From an uncultured Pelagibacteraceae bacterium (GTDB lineage: Bacteria; Pseudomonadota; Alphaproteobacteria; Pelagibacterales; Pelagibacteraceae), in contig CACOKI010000004.1 in NCBI GenBank assembly GCA_902627735.1, forward strand, positions 19,900-83,899: a DNA stretch of 64,000 bases, given 5' to 3'. Positions 19,455-27,935 of this stretch are shown one piece after another; the first letter of the stretch is position 1, and each line of letters begins with the position of its first letter. The translations under genes and the position numbers were made by a program. Below the pieces are notes generated by a model, which worked only from the letters and a program-made list of their open reading frames with translations, searched no databases and had not been told where the DNA came from.

Positions 19455-19532
19455 ATGAATCTAAATAATAAAATATTATTATTTCTTTTTATTATAGCAA
19501 TTTTATTTGTAATATACTCGAGTTTTAATTGA
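19455..19532 (+). CDS. Possible 25-residue hydrophobic microprotein
   Basis: An ATG at 19455 opens a 25-codon frame ending in TGA at 19530-19532, three bases before the ATG of the DUF502 gene. The peptide is a short polar start (MNLNNK), a continuous hydrophobic helix (ILLFLFIIAILFVIYSS) and a stop. It fills a 110-base gap in a genome where gaps are normally a few bases. It could be a membrane microprotein or a leader peptide coupled to the next gene, or chance in AT-rich DNA; no strong ribosome-binding site is visible. Confidence 0.3.
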   Translation: MNLNNKILLFLFIIAILFVIYSSFN

Positions 19533-19535
19533 AAT

Positions 19536-20153
19536 ATGGCTAAGTTGAAAAAAAAAAGATCATTAACTCTTATTTTAAGAAATTATTTTATTACAGGGGT
19601 TGTTGTTTTAATACCTATAGGTTTTACTTTATATCTAAGTAAAATTTTAATTGGTCTTTCTTCTAAAATCTTACCAGAAAATATTAATCCGAATAGCTAT
19701 TTACCTTATGAAATTCCTGGCATAGAAATCTTGATTTCAATTATATTCATTACCATTGTTGGTGGTTTATCCTTATCTTTTTTAGGTAAAAGAATTTTAA
19801 AACTTATTGATGATCTATTTAAAAGAATTCCATTTCTAAGAACTATTTATTCAGCAATAGTACAGATGACAGAAACTTTCTCTAATAAGGATAATGATAA
19901 AAAAAGTGTAGTTTTAATTGAATATCCAAGAAAAGGTGTATGGGCTGTTGGTTTTGCCACCAAAGAAAATACAGGTGAGATGGCAAAAAAGACAAATCAA
20001 AAATTAATTAATGTATTTGTACCAACAACACCCAATCCAACAAGTGGTTTTCTATTAATGTTTCCAATTGATGATGTTATTTATTTAGATATGAGTTTTG
20101 AGGAAGCCTCTAAATTCATCGTTTCTGCAGGAACCTCATCGGGGAAAAATTAA
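19536..20153 (+). CDS. DUF502-family inner-membrane protein
   Basis: 205 residues. Two membrane helices at about 15-40 (YFITGVVVLIPIGFTLYLS) and 62-85 (IEILISIIFITIVGGLSLSF) are followed by the family hallmark PFLRTIYSAIVQMTETFS near 103-120 and a soluble C-terminal domain with VFVPTTPNPTSGFLLM near 165-180. This matches DUF502 proteins, whose function is not established. In alphaproteobacteria the gene is often next to recG, as here: the stop codons of this gene and of recG overlap by 4 bases in convergent orientation. Confidence 0.88.
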   Translation: MAKLKKKRSLTLILRNYFITGVVVLIPIGFTLYLSKILIGLSSKILPENINPNSYLPYEIPGIEILISIIFITIVGGLSLSFLGKRILKLIDDLFKRIPFLRTIYSAIVQMTETFSNKDNDKKSVVLIEYPRKGVWAVGFATKENTGEMAKKTNQKLINVFVPTTPNPTSGFLLMFPIDDVIYLDMSFEEASKFIVSAGTSSGKN

Positions 20154-22201
20154 ACAATATCGTTAATTATATCAGCTTGATCATATAATTTCATTAATGT
20201 TTTAAATTTACCAATATCTTCATTATTTTTTTCGATACGTTTAATTTCATTTTCTGCTAAACGAAATAGATTTTCATTTAAAACTGGATCAGCAAGTTTA
20301 AATATTTTTAATCCACTCTGTTTAAAACCTAAAATATCTCCATAACCTCTTAACTTCATATCTTCTTCAGATATTTCGAAACCATCATTTGATTTTTTTA
20401 AAATACTTAATCGTTTTTTTGCATTTTCTGTTAATGAGGATTTAAACATTAAGATACAGCTAGATTCTTTATTACCTCTTCCAACTCTTCCTCTTAGTTG
20501 ATGCAATTGGGATAATCCAAATTTATTTGCATTTTCAATTATTATTACGTTTGCATTTGGAAAATCTATTCCTACTTCAATAATTGTTGTAGATACCAAA
20601 ATATCAAATTTTTTGTTTAAAAAGTTATTTAATATAAGATCTTTTTCAATTGGATCTGTTTTACCATGAAGTAAAGCAACTTTTTTTGGAAAAATTTTCT
20701 CTAAAAACTTAAATTTAATAATAGCTGATGAATGATCAATTTTTTTTGACTCATCTATTAATGGACATACCCAAAAAACTTGATTTCCATTTTTGATTTC
20801 TTTTTTTACAAATTTAATAATATCATCTATTTTAGACTCTAATTTAGTATAAGTTTTAACCTCTTTACGAAATTTTGGTTTTTCTTTTATTATTGAAAGA
20901 TCCATATCACCATAAATGGTCATTGTAAGTGTCCGTGGAATAGGGGTTGCTGACATAAGCAAAACATCACAATTTGGTCCACCTTTGTCAGATAATTTTT
21001 TTCTTTGGTTAACCCCAAATTTATGTTGTTCATCAATAATAATTAAACCAAGTTTTTTGAATTCAACCTTTTTTTGAAAAATTGAGTGAGTTCCAAAAAT
21101 AATATTTATTTTGTTATTGCCCAGATTTTTTAATATTCTTTTTCTATCTTTATATTCTGATTTACTGGATAACAAATCAATCTTAATTGAAGTTTTAAAC
21201 AATTTTTTGGCTAATAAAAAATGTTGTCTTGCTAGAATTTCTGTAGGAGCCATTACAGCCACTTGAAATCCTGAGTGTACAACATTTAAAGCTGCAATTA
21301 ACGCTACAATAGTTTTACCACTACCCACATCTCCTTGTAATAATCTAAACATTTTTTGATTTGAAATTAGATCTTTATTGATAGTATCTAACGATCTTAA
21401 TTGATCTTTTGTTAAATCAAATTCTAATTCAGAGATAAATTTTGATTGATTGTTTATATTAAATGATTTTCCTTTTTTCTTAATCTTTTTTATTTTTTTT
21501 CTAATTTCGGAATGAACCAAGTAAGATGAAAAGATTTCATCAAAAGCAAGTCTTTGGTAAAAATCTTTATCGTATTTACCTATATTATCAGGTTTATGAA
21601 GTTCATTTATTGATTTATACCATGATATATAATTAAAATTTTTAAGAATATTTTTGTTATGCCATTCATCAAATTTAGGCAGATCTTTAATAATTTGTTT
21701 AATTATATTATTATAGACTTTTTCTGTAATACCTTCAGTTAATGAATATTGATTATGTTTAGTTTTAATTAGCGATGAATTTTCAGATACATAATTAGGA
21801 TTTGTAATTTGATATTTATTTCTAAAAAAACCAATTTTTCCGCTTATTGTTACAGATTTTCCTAATGGCAATATCTTTCTAACATAACCTTCATAGCTAT
21901 TAAAAAAAACACATTCTAAAGTACCTGTTTCATCTTTGCATAAAACCCTATTTGGTAAGTTTCTTATTCTAGGGAAATTATATTTATATGGAACTATATT
22001 TACAGTTTGCACATCTCCAATTTTTAAATCTTTAATATTTGATGAAATACTTCTATCTGTGTAGGATTTTGGAAGTTTCCAAAGTAAATCAAATATTGTG
22101 TTAATTTTTTTTCTTTTAAGCAAACTTGCAGTTTTGCTTCCAACACCTTTTAATTTGGTTAAATCCGACAATAAATAATTATAATTGTTTTTATTATTCA
22201 T
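20150..22201 (-). CDS. recG: ATP-dependent DNA helicase RecG
   Basis: Branch-migrating helicase that remodels stalled forks and recombination intermediates. An N-terminal wedge/OB domain (residues about 50-150) is followed by helicase motifs: LLQGDVGSGKTIVAL (Walker A) near 288, DEQHKFGVNQR (DExH box) near 389, LLMSATPIPRTL near 413, and the C-terminal VATTIIEVGID-like motif (VSTTIIEVGIDFPNAN) near 545 with QLRGRVGRG near 580. 683 residues, usual length. Divergent from sdhE with only 22 bases between the two start codons. Confidence 0.97.
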   Translation of the reverse strand: MNNKNNYNYLLSDLTKLKGVGSKTASLLKRKKINTIFDLLWKLPKSYTDRSISSNIKDLKIGDVQTVNIVPYKYNFPRIRNLPNRVLCKDETGTLECVFFNSYEGYVRKILPLGKSVTISGKIGFFRNKYQITNPNYVSENSSLIKTKHNQYSLTEGITEKVYNNIIKQIIKDLPKFDEWHNKNILKNFNYISWYKSINELHKPDNIGKYDKDFYQRLAFDEIFSSYLVHSEIRKKIKKIKKKGKSFNINNQSKFISELEFDLTKDQLRSLDTINKDLISNQKMFRLLQGDVGSGKTIVALIAALNVVHSGFQVAVMAPTEILARQHFLLAKKLFKTSIKIDLLSSKSEYKDRKRILKNLGNNKINIIFGTHSIFQKKVEFKKLGLIIIDEQHKFGVNQRKKLSDKGGPNCDVLLMSATPIPRTLTMTIYGDMDLSIIKEKPKFRKEVKTYTKLESKIDDIIKFVKKEIKNGNQVFWVCPLIDESKKIDHSSAIIKFKFLEKIFPKKVALLHGKTDPIEKDLILNNFLNKKFDILVSTTIIEVGIDFPNANVIIIENANKFGLSQLHQLRGRVGRGNKESSCILMFKSSLTENAKKRLSILKKSNDGFEISEEDMKLRGYGDILGFKQSGLKIFKLADPVLNENLFRLAENEIKRIEKNNEDIGKFKTLMKLYDQADIINDIV

Positions 22202-22209
22202 AAATCTTC

Positions 22210-22217
22210 ATTATAAT
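22210..22217. promoter_or_regulatory. Overlapping divergent -10 boxes for recG and sdhE
   Basis: The palindrome ATTATAAT gives TATAAT on the forward strand (22212-22217) and TATAAT on the reverse strand (complement of 22210-22215). The forward box ends 6 bases before the sdhE ATG at 22224 and the reverse box is 8 bases from the recG ATG at 22201. Transcription would start about at both start codons, predicting leaderless messages. Pattern call, no -35 elements evident because they would lie inside the opposite genes. Confidence 0.45.
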
Positions 22218-22223
22218 CTAATA

Positions 22224-22487
22224 ATGGAAACCGATATAGAAAATTTAAAAAAAAGAATTCTATATAGATCTCAATATAGAGGTACGCGTGAGATGGATAA
22301 GTTGTTACATTCTTTTGTTTTAAAATATATTAATAAAATAGATGAATCGCAGCTTTTAAATTTGGAAAAGTTTTTAGATATCGATGATGAAGATTTATAT
22401 AAATTTTATAATAATCTGAATTCAAATTTATCATTTGATGATGAAGACATTTTGAAATTATTTAAAAATTTTAAATTAAATCAATGA
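22224..22487 (+). CDS. sdhE: FAD assembly factor SdhE (succinate dehydrogenase assembly)
   Basis: Small helical protein that promotes covalent attachment of FAD to the succinate dehydrogenase flavoprotein. The family hallmark RILYRSQYRGTREMDKLL (with the essential RGTRE, residues about 15-25) is intact, followed by the acidic FLDIDDEDLYKF near 53-64. I chose ATG at 22224 (87 residues): the frame extends to an ATG at 22185, but that start lies inside recG, ahead of the TATAAT box and of the family's normal N-terminus. Position next to recG is the usual alphaproteobacterial order. Confidence 0.92.
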   Translation: METDIENLKKRILYRSQYRGTREMDKLLHSFVLKYINKIDESQLLNLEKFLDIDDEDLYKFYNNLNSNLSFDDEDILKLFKNFKLNQ

Positions 22488-22490
22488 TAA

Positions 22491-22580
22491 TGGCGGAGAG
22501 ACTGGGATTCGAACCCAGGAAAGAGTTGCCCCTTTGCCGGTTTTCAAGACCGGTGCTTTCAACCGCTCAGCCATCTCTCC
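22491..22580 (-). tRNA. tRNA-Ser(UGA)
   Basis: 90 bases on the reverse strand. Acceptor GGAGAGA/TCTCTCC with discriminator G, anticodon stem CCGGT/ACCGG with loop CTTGAAA giving anticodon TGA, a long class II variable arm (CAAAGGGGCAACTCTTTC) and T arm CTGGG-TTCGAAT-CCCAG. The CCA end is encoded (22491-22493). It lies 3 bases beyond the convergent sdhE stop. Confidence 0.97.
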
Positions 22581-22667
22581 TTGTAAGAGCTTTTATAATT
22601 AAAAATATTTAATTCAACAATAAAATAGTCTAATAAATCTATTTATTACTTAATTCTATAAATTTCT

Positions 22668-23546
22668 ATGAATGCAAATTTTAATAAAGGTTTATTATTA
22701 ACGTCATTAGGATCTTTTTGGTGGGGTTTTATAGGTGTTATATATTTTGAGTCAGTTTCATTTATAGGTCATACGGAACTTGTAGTTCATAGATGTTTGT
22801 GGACAGCTGTAATGTTATTTTTAACTACAACTTATTTATCTAAATGGAATATCTTTTTTAAAGAAATCAAAATAAAAAAAAAATTAATAGGATTGTTTAT
22901 ATCTGGACTGTTAATTTTTATTAATTGGTCTATCTGGATTTATGCAGTTGCTTCTGAAAGAATTATAGATGCAAGTTTTGGATATTTTATAATGCCTATT
23001 ATAAGTGTATTATTAGGTTATATTTTCTTTAAAGAAGAACTAAATAAAAAAAGAATTTTTTCTATATTTTTAGTATTTCTATCTATTATAGTTTTAATAT
23101 TTTTTAATTTAAAATCATTACCCTGGGTTGGTCTCATTGTAGCTTTTAGTTGGGCTTTTTATAATCTAGTAAGAAAAAAAATATTAATAGATACTGACAT
23201 TGGTCTTTTAATTGAAAGTCTATATATATTTCCATTTGCATTAGTTGTTTTTTATTTAATATCTAAAAATGGTCTAAATGATTTTAATTTAGAGAATCCT
23301 GGTTTAAGTGTTTATTTATTATTAGCAGGACCTATGACGGTGATTCCTTTATTTTTATATGTTAGAGGAGTTGAACTTATTGGGTTAGGTCCAACAGGTA
23401 TGATTTTTTATATAACACCTAGTTTGCAGTTTATTTTAGGTTATTTTTATTATGGTGAGGATTTTTCATTAGTAAAATTTATAAGTTTTATTATTATTTG
23501 GATTGCTGTAATTATATATATTAAAGATCTTTATGAAAAAAATTAA
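22668..23546 (+). CDS. rarD: RarD-like EamA-family transporter
   Basis: Inner-membrane drug/metabolite-superfamily protein with about ten helices in 292 residues. The start KGLLLTSLGSFWWGFIGVIY and the segment ELVVHRCLWTAVMLF near 34-48 match the RarD (chloramphenicol-sensitivity) subgroup, as does GLGPTGMIFYITPSLQFILG near 245-264. The natural substrate of RarD proteins is not established. Upstream lie 87 bases of AT-rich DNA next to tRNA-Ser, probably with its promoter. Overlaps the next gene by 14 bases. Confidence 0.82.
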   Translation: MNANFNKGLLLTSLGSFWWGFIGVIYFESVSFIGHTELVVHRCLWTAVMLFLTTTYLSKWNIFFKEIKIKKKLIGLFISGLLIFINWSIWIYAVASERIIDASFGYFIMPIISVLLGYIFFKEELNKKRIFSIFLVFLSIIVLIFFNLKSLPWVGLIVAFSWAFYNLVRKKILIDTDIGLLIESLYIFPFALVVFYLISKNGLNDFNLENPGLSVYLLLAGPMTVIPLFLYVRGVELIGLGPTGMIFYITPSLQFILGYFYYGEDFSLVKFISFIIIWIAVIIYIKDLYEKN

Positions 23547-24534
23547 AATTTTTTTTTTTGTAACATTTTTTTTTATTTCTAATTCATTTGCAGATGAAAA
23601 TGTTGATTTTGAAATATGGAAAAGAAATTTCAAACAAAGGGCTTTAAATAATAATATTTCTGAAAAAACATTTGATTTGGTTATGACAAATACCAAATTT
23701 TTACCTAATGTAATTAAATATGATAGGTATCAGCCAGAATTCTATGAGGATACAAAAACTTATATATCAAAAAGAACTTCCAAAAAAAAAATTGAAAAAG
23801 GATTAAATTTTTATACTCAAAATAAAAGTTTAATTAAAACAGTAGAAACTAAATTTGATATTGAAAAAGAGCTACTTTTATCATTAATGGGTATTGAAAC
23901 TAATTATGGTACTTATGTAGGTAAGATGGATATTTTGTCTTCCTTAGCAACATTGAGTTATGATAAAAGGAGATCAGAGTTTTTTACCCAGGAACTTTTA
24001 ATTTTGTTAAGATTAATTGATACAAATCAAATTGATTATAAAACTTTATACGGTTCGTGGGCAGGAGCATTTGGTTTTTTTCAATTTATGCCATCTACTA
24101 TCAAAAATCATGCTCTTGATTTTAACAATGATAATTATATTGATTTAAAAAACCCAAAAGATTCTTATGCATCTGCAGCTAATTATTTGAATAAAATGGG
24201 ATGGAAAAAAAATGCTCCCTGTTTTTATAAAATTGAACTTAAAGACGATATATCAAAAAAATATTTAAATGTTTCAGCAAAAAAACTAAAAAATAAAAGA
24301 AAACTTAATTTTTTCAAAAAATATATTAAAAGTAGTAAAAATCTTGATACCTTAGATGGAGAGATAAAAAGTGCAATTATAACACCTGATAAAGATATCG
24401 TCCCTGGTGCAGAAACTTTAAATCCAGCATATATAGTTTTTGATAATTATGAAATTATACTTAAATGGAACAGGTCGCTAAGATTTGCTCTTGCAGTATG
24501 TACATTGAAAGATAGTATCAAAAATGAACTTTAA
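23533..24534 (+). CDS. Lytic murein transglycosylase (MltB-type)
   Basis: Periplasmic enzyme that cleaves the glycan strands of peptidoglycan. A signal peptide MKKIKIFFFVTFFFISNSFA (cleavage after Ala near 20) precedes an SLT-2 / MltB domain: FEIWKRNFKQRAL near 27, the catalytic Glu in LMGIETNYGTY near 113-122, and GSWAGAFGFFQFMPSTIKNH near 166-185, then FNNDNYIDLKNPKDSYASAA. 333 residues, usual length; no lipobox, so probably soluble. First of three cell-wall genes in an overlapping run (this gene, an RlpA/SPOR-like lipoprotein, a D,D-carboxypeptidase). Confidence 0.93.
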   Translation: MKKIKIFFFVTFFFISNSFADENVDFEIWKRNFKQRALNNNISEKTFDLVMTNTKFLPNVIKYDRYQPEFYEDTKTYISKRTSKKKIEKGLNFYTQNKSLIKTVETKFDIEKELLLSLMGIETNYGTYVGKMDILSSLATLSYDKRRSEFFTQELLILLRLIDTNQIDYKTLYGSWAGAFGFFQFMPSTIKNHALDFNNDNYIDLKNPKDSYASAANYLNKMGWKKNAPCFYKIELKDDISKKYLNVSAKKLKNKRKLNFFKKYIKSSKNLDTLDGEIKSAIITPDKDIVPGAETLNPAYIVFDNYEIILKWNRSLRFALAVCTLKDSIKNEL

Positions 24535-25267
24535 ATTTTACTTAATTTTACTAATAAGTTTTTTTATTTTTAGTTGTGATAGAGTTTCAAATAAAAAAAT
24601 TGAAATAGCTCCTTCAAATAAATATAAAAATCAAGGCTTTGCATTAATCTATAACGATGATTTGAAGAATTTAAAAAAATTAGATCATCGATCATTAAAT
24701 ATTTATCATAAATTTCTCAAAAAAAAATCATTGGTAAAAATTACTAATCCATTAAATGGAAAGGCTATAATTGCTGAAGTTAAATCTAATAAAGTAAAAT
24801 TTTCAGATTTTTATAATTCAGTTGTAACATCTAGAATTGTAGAAACTTTAGAGCTTGATAAAAATGAACCATATATTGAAATTATATTGATCTCAAATAA
24901 CACAAGTTTTGTTGCAAAAAAAAGTAAAACATTTGATGAAGAAAGATCTGTTGCTGAAAAAGCTCCTGTTGATGGAATTCAAATTAATGATCTAAATGAA
25001 ACAATTAAAAAAAAAGAGAACAAAAAAAATAAAGTTTTCTCTTATTCAATTAAAGTAGCTGATTTTTATTATGAAGAGACTGCAAAATTAATGTCAAATA
25101 GGATTAAAGATGAGACATCATTAAATAATATTAACATTATTAAACTATCATTGACAAATTATAGGGTATTAATAGGACCTTTTAATGATATAAAAAGTTT
25201 AAAAGAAGCTTTTGAAAAAATGAACTCTTTTAATTTTGAAAATTTAGAAATATTAAAAAATGTTTAA
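24524..25267 (+). CDS. RlpA-like lipoprotein with C-terminal SPOR domain
   Basis: Lipoprotein: MNFKFYLILLISFFIFSC gives a signal peptide with Cys near residue 18. Residues about 35-130 resemble the RlpA double-psi beta-barrel (GFALIYND, then SLVKITNPLNGKAIIAEVKS, then SRIVETLELDKNEPYIEI). The last 75 residues (VFSYSIKVADFYYEETAKLM to the end, with YRVLIGPFNDIKSLKEAF) are a SPOR domain, which binds denuded septal peptidoglycan. The catalytic DRGPF segment of active RlpA transglycosylases is missing, so it may bind rather than cut. Overlaps its neighbours by 11 and 8 bases. Confidence 0.78.
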   Translation: MNFKFYLILLISFFIFSCDRVSNKKIEIAPSNKYKNQGFALIYNDDLKNLKKLDHRSLNIYHKFLKKKSLVKITNPLNGKAIIAEVKSNKVKFSDFYNSVVTSRIVETLELDKNEPYIEIILISNNTSFVAKKSKTFDEERSVAEKAPVDGIQINDLNETIKKKENKKNKVFSYSIKVADFYYEETAKLMSNRIKDETSLNNINIIKLSLTNYRVLIGPFNDIKSLKEAFEKMNSFNFENLEILKNV

Positions 25268-26411
25268 AAGATTTATACTTATAATAATATTATTTTTAAT
25301 TAATATTAATCCCATAAATGCAAATATAGATATAAAAGCTCGAACAGCTATTTTACAAGATTATCTATCTGGTGAAATATTATACGAAAAAGAACCTAAT
25401 CGATCAATTTATCCCGCTTCTATGACTAAAATCATGACAAGTATTATTGCTTTTGATCTATTAAGATCTGGTGATTTAAAATTAGATGAGAAATTTATTA
25501 TTTCTGAAAAAGCTTGGAGATTATCCACATCAGGTTATTCATCTATGTTTGTAATGGTGGGGGATGAAGTTTCAGTAGAAAATTTATTAAGAGGAATAAT
25601 TGTAGCTTCAGGTAATGATGCTTGCATTGCACTTGCTGAAGGGATTGCGGGAACAGAAGAAGAATTTGCCATTATGATGACTTCAAAAGCTCAGGAACTT
25701 GGTATGTTTGATACAAATTTTGCTAACTCATCAGGAATAAATGATCCAGATAATTACTCTACTGTTAAAGATATAATGATAATGTCAAATTATCTTATTA
25801 AAGAACATCCTGATTATTATAAATGGTTTAGTGAAAAAGAATTCACATGGGATAGAACAGGAGGGGACCCAATCACACAAGGTAATAGAAACCCACTTTT
25901 ATATAAAAATTTAGGTGCTGATGGAATTAAAACAGGATATTTGGCTGTTGAAAGATATTCCTTAGCATCATCACTTGAAAGAAAAGGTAGACGATTGATA
26001 GCTGTAGGAAGTGGATTTGAAACAAAAAAATCAAGATCTAGAGAAAGTTCAAAATTACTTACTTATGGTCTCACAAATTTTGATTTAGTGCAGATATCTC
26101 AAGCTGATGATCCTTTTTTTAGTGTTGATGTATGGCTTGGAAAAAAAAATAAAGTAGATGTTTATACAAAAGAAAATATTTACAAAACAATTAAAAAAGG
26201 TCAAAAAAAATTATTAAAAATTAAAGTTTTATATGATGGTCCTGTTGAAGCACCAATAAAAAAAGATCAAATTTTAGCAAAATTACAAATCGTATATGAT
26301 GAAGAATTAGTAGGCGAATATGATTTATTTTCGTCCAATGAAATTAAAAAAGTAAATATTTTTTCTAGATTATTGAAATCTTTTAATTATTTAATCTGGG
26401 GTGATGTCTAG
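25260..26411 (+). CDS. D-alanyl-D-alanine carboxypeptidase (DacA/DacC family)
   Basis: Penicillin-binding protein that trims the terminal D-Ala of peptidoglycan stem peptides in the periplasm. Signal peptide at 1-22 (FILIIILFLININPINA). Serine peptidase S11 motifs: SxxK as SMTK near residue 53, SGN as ASGNDACIA near 117, and KTG as IKTGYLAVERYS near 223. The C-terminal beta domain (KVLYDGPVEAPIKKDQ near 325) and a final hydrophobic/amphipathic membrane-anchor segment (FSRLLKSFNYLIWG) are present. 383 residues, usual length. Third gene of the cell-wall run. Confidence 0.95.
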   Translation: MFKRFILIIILFLININPINANIDIKARTAILQDYLSGEILYEKEPNRSIYPASMTKIMTSIIAFDLLRSGDLKLDEKFIISEKAWRLSTSGYSSMFVMVGDEVSVENLLRGIIVASGNDACIALAEGIAGTEEEFAIMMTSKAQELGMFDTNFANSSGINDPDNYSTVKDIMIMSNYLIKEHPDYYKWFSEKEFTWDRTGGDPITQGNRNPLLYKNLGADGIKTGYLAVERYSLASSLERKGRRLIAVGSGFETKKSRSRESSKLLTYGLTNFDLVQISQADDPFFSVDVWLGKKNKVDVYTKENIYKTIKKGQKKLLKIKVLYDGPVEAPIKKDQILAKLQIVYDEELVGEYDLFSSNEIKKVNIFSRLLKSFNYLIWGDV

Positions 26412-27015
26412 AAAACCAGTAATAATTTTCGAAGGCATTGAAGGTAGTGGAAAAACTTCACACATTAATTATATTTCGAAATATTTGAAGAGTAGACGGA
26501 TAAAACATATAAAAATAAGAGAACCAGGCGGAACAAAAAATTCAGAAAAAATTAGAAAAATAATTCTCAATAATAAATCTACATTTAATAAAGATACAGA
26601 TTTATTATTATATTTAGCAGCTAGAAGCGAAAATATTTATCAACTAAAAAAATATTATAAAAAAAAGATAATCCTGATTGATAGATTTGTCGACTCAACT
26701 ATAGCTTATCAACATTATGGATTTGGACTAAATTTATCAATAATTGAACTTTTAAATAAATATTTACTTAAAAATTTTAAAATAGATTTTACATTTTTAA
26801 ATATTGTAAATAAAACAAATATGAAAAGAAGATTAAAAATGAGAAAAAGTTTAAATAGATATGATAAATTTGAATATAAATTTTATAATAAAGTACAAAA
26901 TGGTTTTTTAAAACAAGCAAAAAAAAATAAAAGTAAATATCTAATTGTTAACTCTAACTTGGATATAAAAATAAACAAAAAAATAATATTAGATAAAATA
27001 GATAAATTAATTTAA
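26404..27015 (+). CDS. tmk: Thymidylate kinase
   Basis: Phosphorylates dTMP to dTDP. P-loop EGIEGSGKTSH at residues about 9-19, the REPGGT motif near 40-45, and the DRFVDSTIAYQ motif near 96-106. 203 residues from the chosen ATG at 26404; a GTG three bases upstream is an alternative start. The start lies inside the last codons of the carboxypeptidase gene. Codon use is extremely Lys/Asn/Ile-rich. tmk next to holB is the usual arrangement: both serve DNA replication. Confidence 0.94.
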   Translation: MSRKPVIIFEGIEGSGKTSHINYISKYLKSRRIKHIKIREPGGTKNSEKIRKIILNNKSTFNKDTDLLLYLAARSENIYQLKKYYKKKIILIDRFVDSTIAYQHYGFGLNLSIIELLNKYLLKNFKIDFTFLNIVNKTNMKRRLKMRKSLNRYDKFEYKFYNKVQNGFLKQAKKNKSKYLIVNSNLDIKINKKIILDKIDKLI

Positions 27016-27935
27016 TGTACTTACAGCCCTCTAATCAAAAAAAACTTTATGGTTTAAATAACGAATTAATTGAATTAATTAATCTCTATAAAAATAATAA
27101 ATTACCTAGTAAAATTTTGTTATCAGGTCAAAAGGGTGTTGGCAAATCAACTCTAGCTTATCATTTAATCAATTTCATTTTATCCCAAAATGAAGACTTT
27201 TCATATGATTTAAATAATTTTTTAATTAATTCTGAAAATAAGACTTTTAAACTTATTCAGAATAAATCTAATCCAAATTTTATTCTAATTGATGTTGTTA
27301 AAGATAAACAAAATATTGATATTTCCCAAATAAGAAATCTAAAAAAAGATTTGGAAAAAACATCATTCAACAATAAACCTAAGTTTATTTTGATTGATAA
27401 TATAGAATTTCTAAATATTAATTCAATTAATTCACTTTTAAAGATTTTGGAAGAGCCTCCAATTAATACTTATTTTCTATTAATTAATAGTGAAAAAAAA
27501 ATATTACCCACTTTAAGATCGAGATGTTTAAATTTTAGATTATTTTTATCAAATCAAAAATCAATAAATATTATGAGCCAAATACTAAATTCAGATATTC
27601 ATGATTTAATTAATGTAGATTTATTAAGTTATTATAATACTCCAGGAAAAATATATAATCTAATAAATTTAGCCACTGAGAATAACATCAATTTACGTGA
27701 AGTTAATTTGGATAAATTCATAACTTTATTAATAGATGAATCTAATTATAAAAAGATAAATTCATTAAAATTATTGATTTATGAATTTATTGAAATTTAT
27801 TTGATAAAAAAAATTAATCCAAAAAATTATTTATTTGTAAACAATTTTTTTAAGAAAATAAAAGATACTAGAAAATTCAATCTTGATGATGAAACTTTAT
27901 TTATAGAATTCAAAACTAAGGTATTAAATGGATAA
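27015..27935 (+). CDS. holB: DNA polymerase III subunit delta'
   Basis: Clamp-loader subunit. AAA+ fold with Walker A GQKGVGKST near residues 39-47, a Walker B-like region FILIDNIEFLN near 122-132, and the arginine-finger motif LRSRC near 167. The four-Cys zinc module of E. coli delta' is absent. 306 residues. It overlaps tmk by one base (TAATG) and metG by 8 bases. Confidence 0.9.
   Translation: MYLQPSNQKKLYGLNNELIELINLYKNNKLPSKILLSGQKGVGKSTLAYHLINFILSQNEDFSYDLNNFLINSENKTFKLIQNKSNPNFILIDVVKDKQNIDISQIRNLKKDLEKTSFNNKPKFILIDNIEFLNINSINSLLKILEEPPINTYFLLINSEKKILPTLRSRCLNFRLFLSNQKSINIMSQILNSDIHDLINVDLLSYYNTPGKIYNLINLATENNINLREVNLDKFITLLIDESNYKKINSLKLLIYEFIEIYLIKKINPKNYLFVNNFFKKIKDTRKFNLDDETLFIEFKTKVLNG

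Noticed and set aside
22185-22223. N-terminal extension of sdhE
   Set aside because: It begins inside recG and before the TATAAT box; SdhE proteins start at the downstream ATG.
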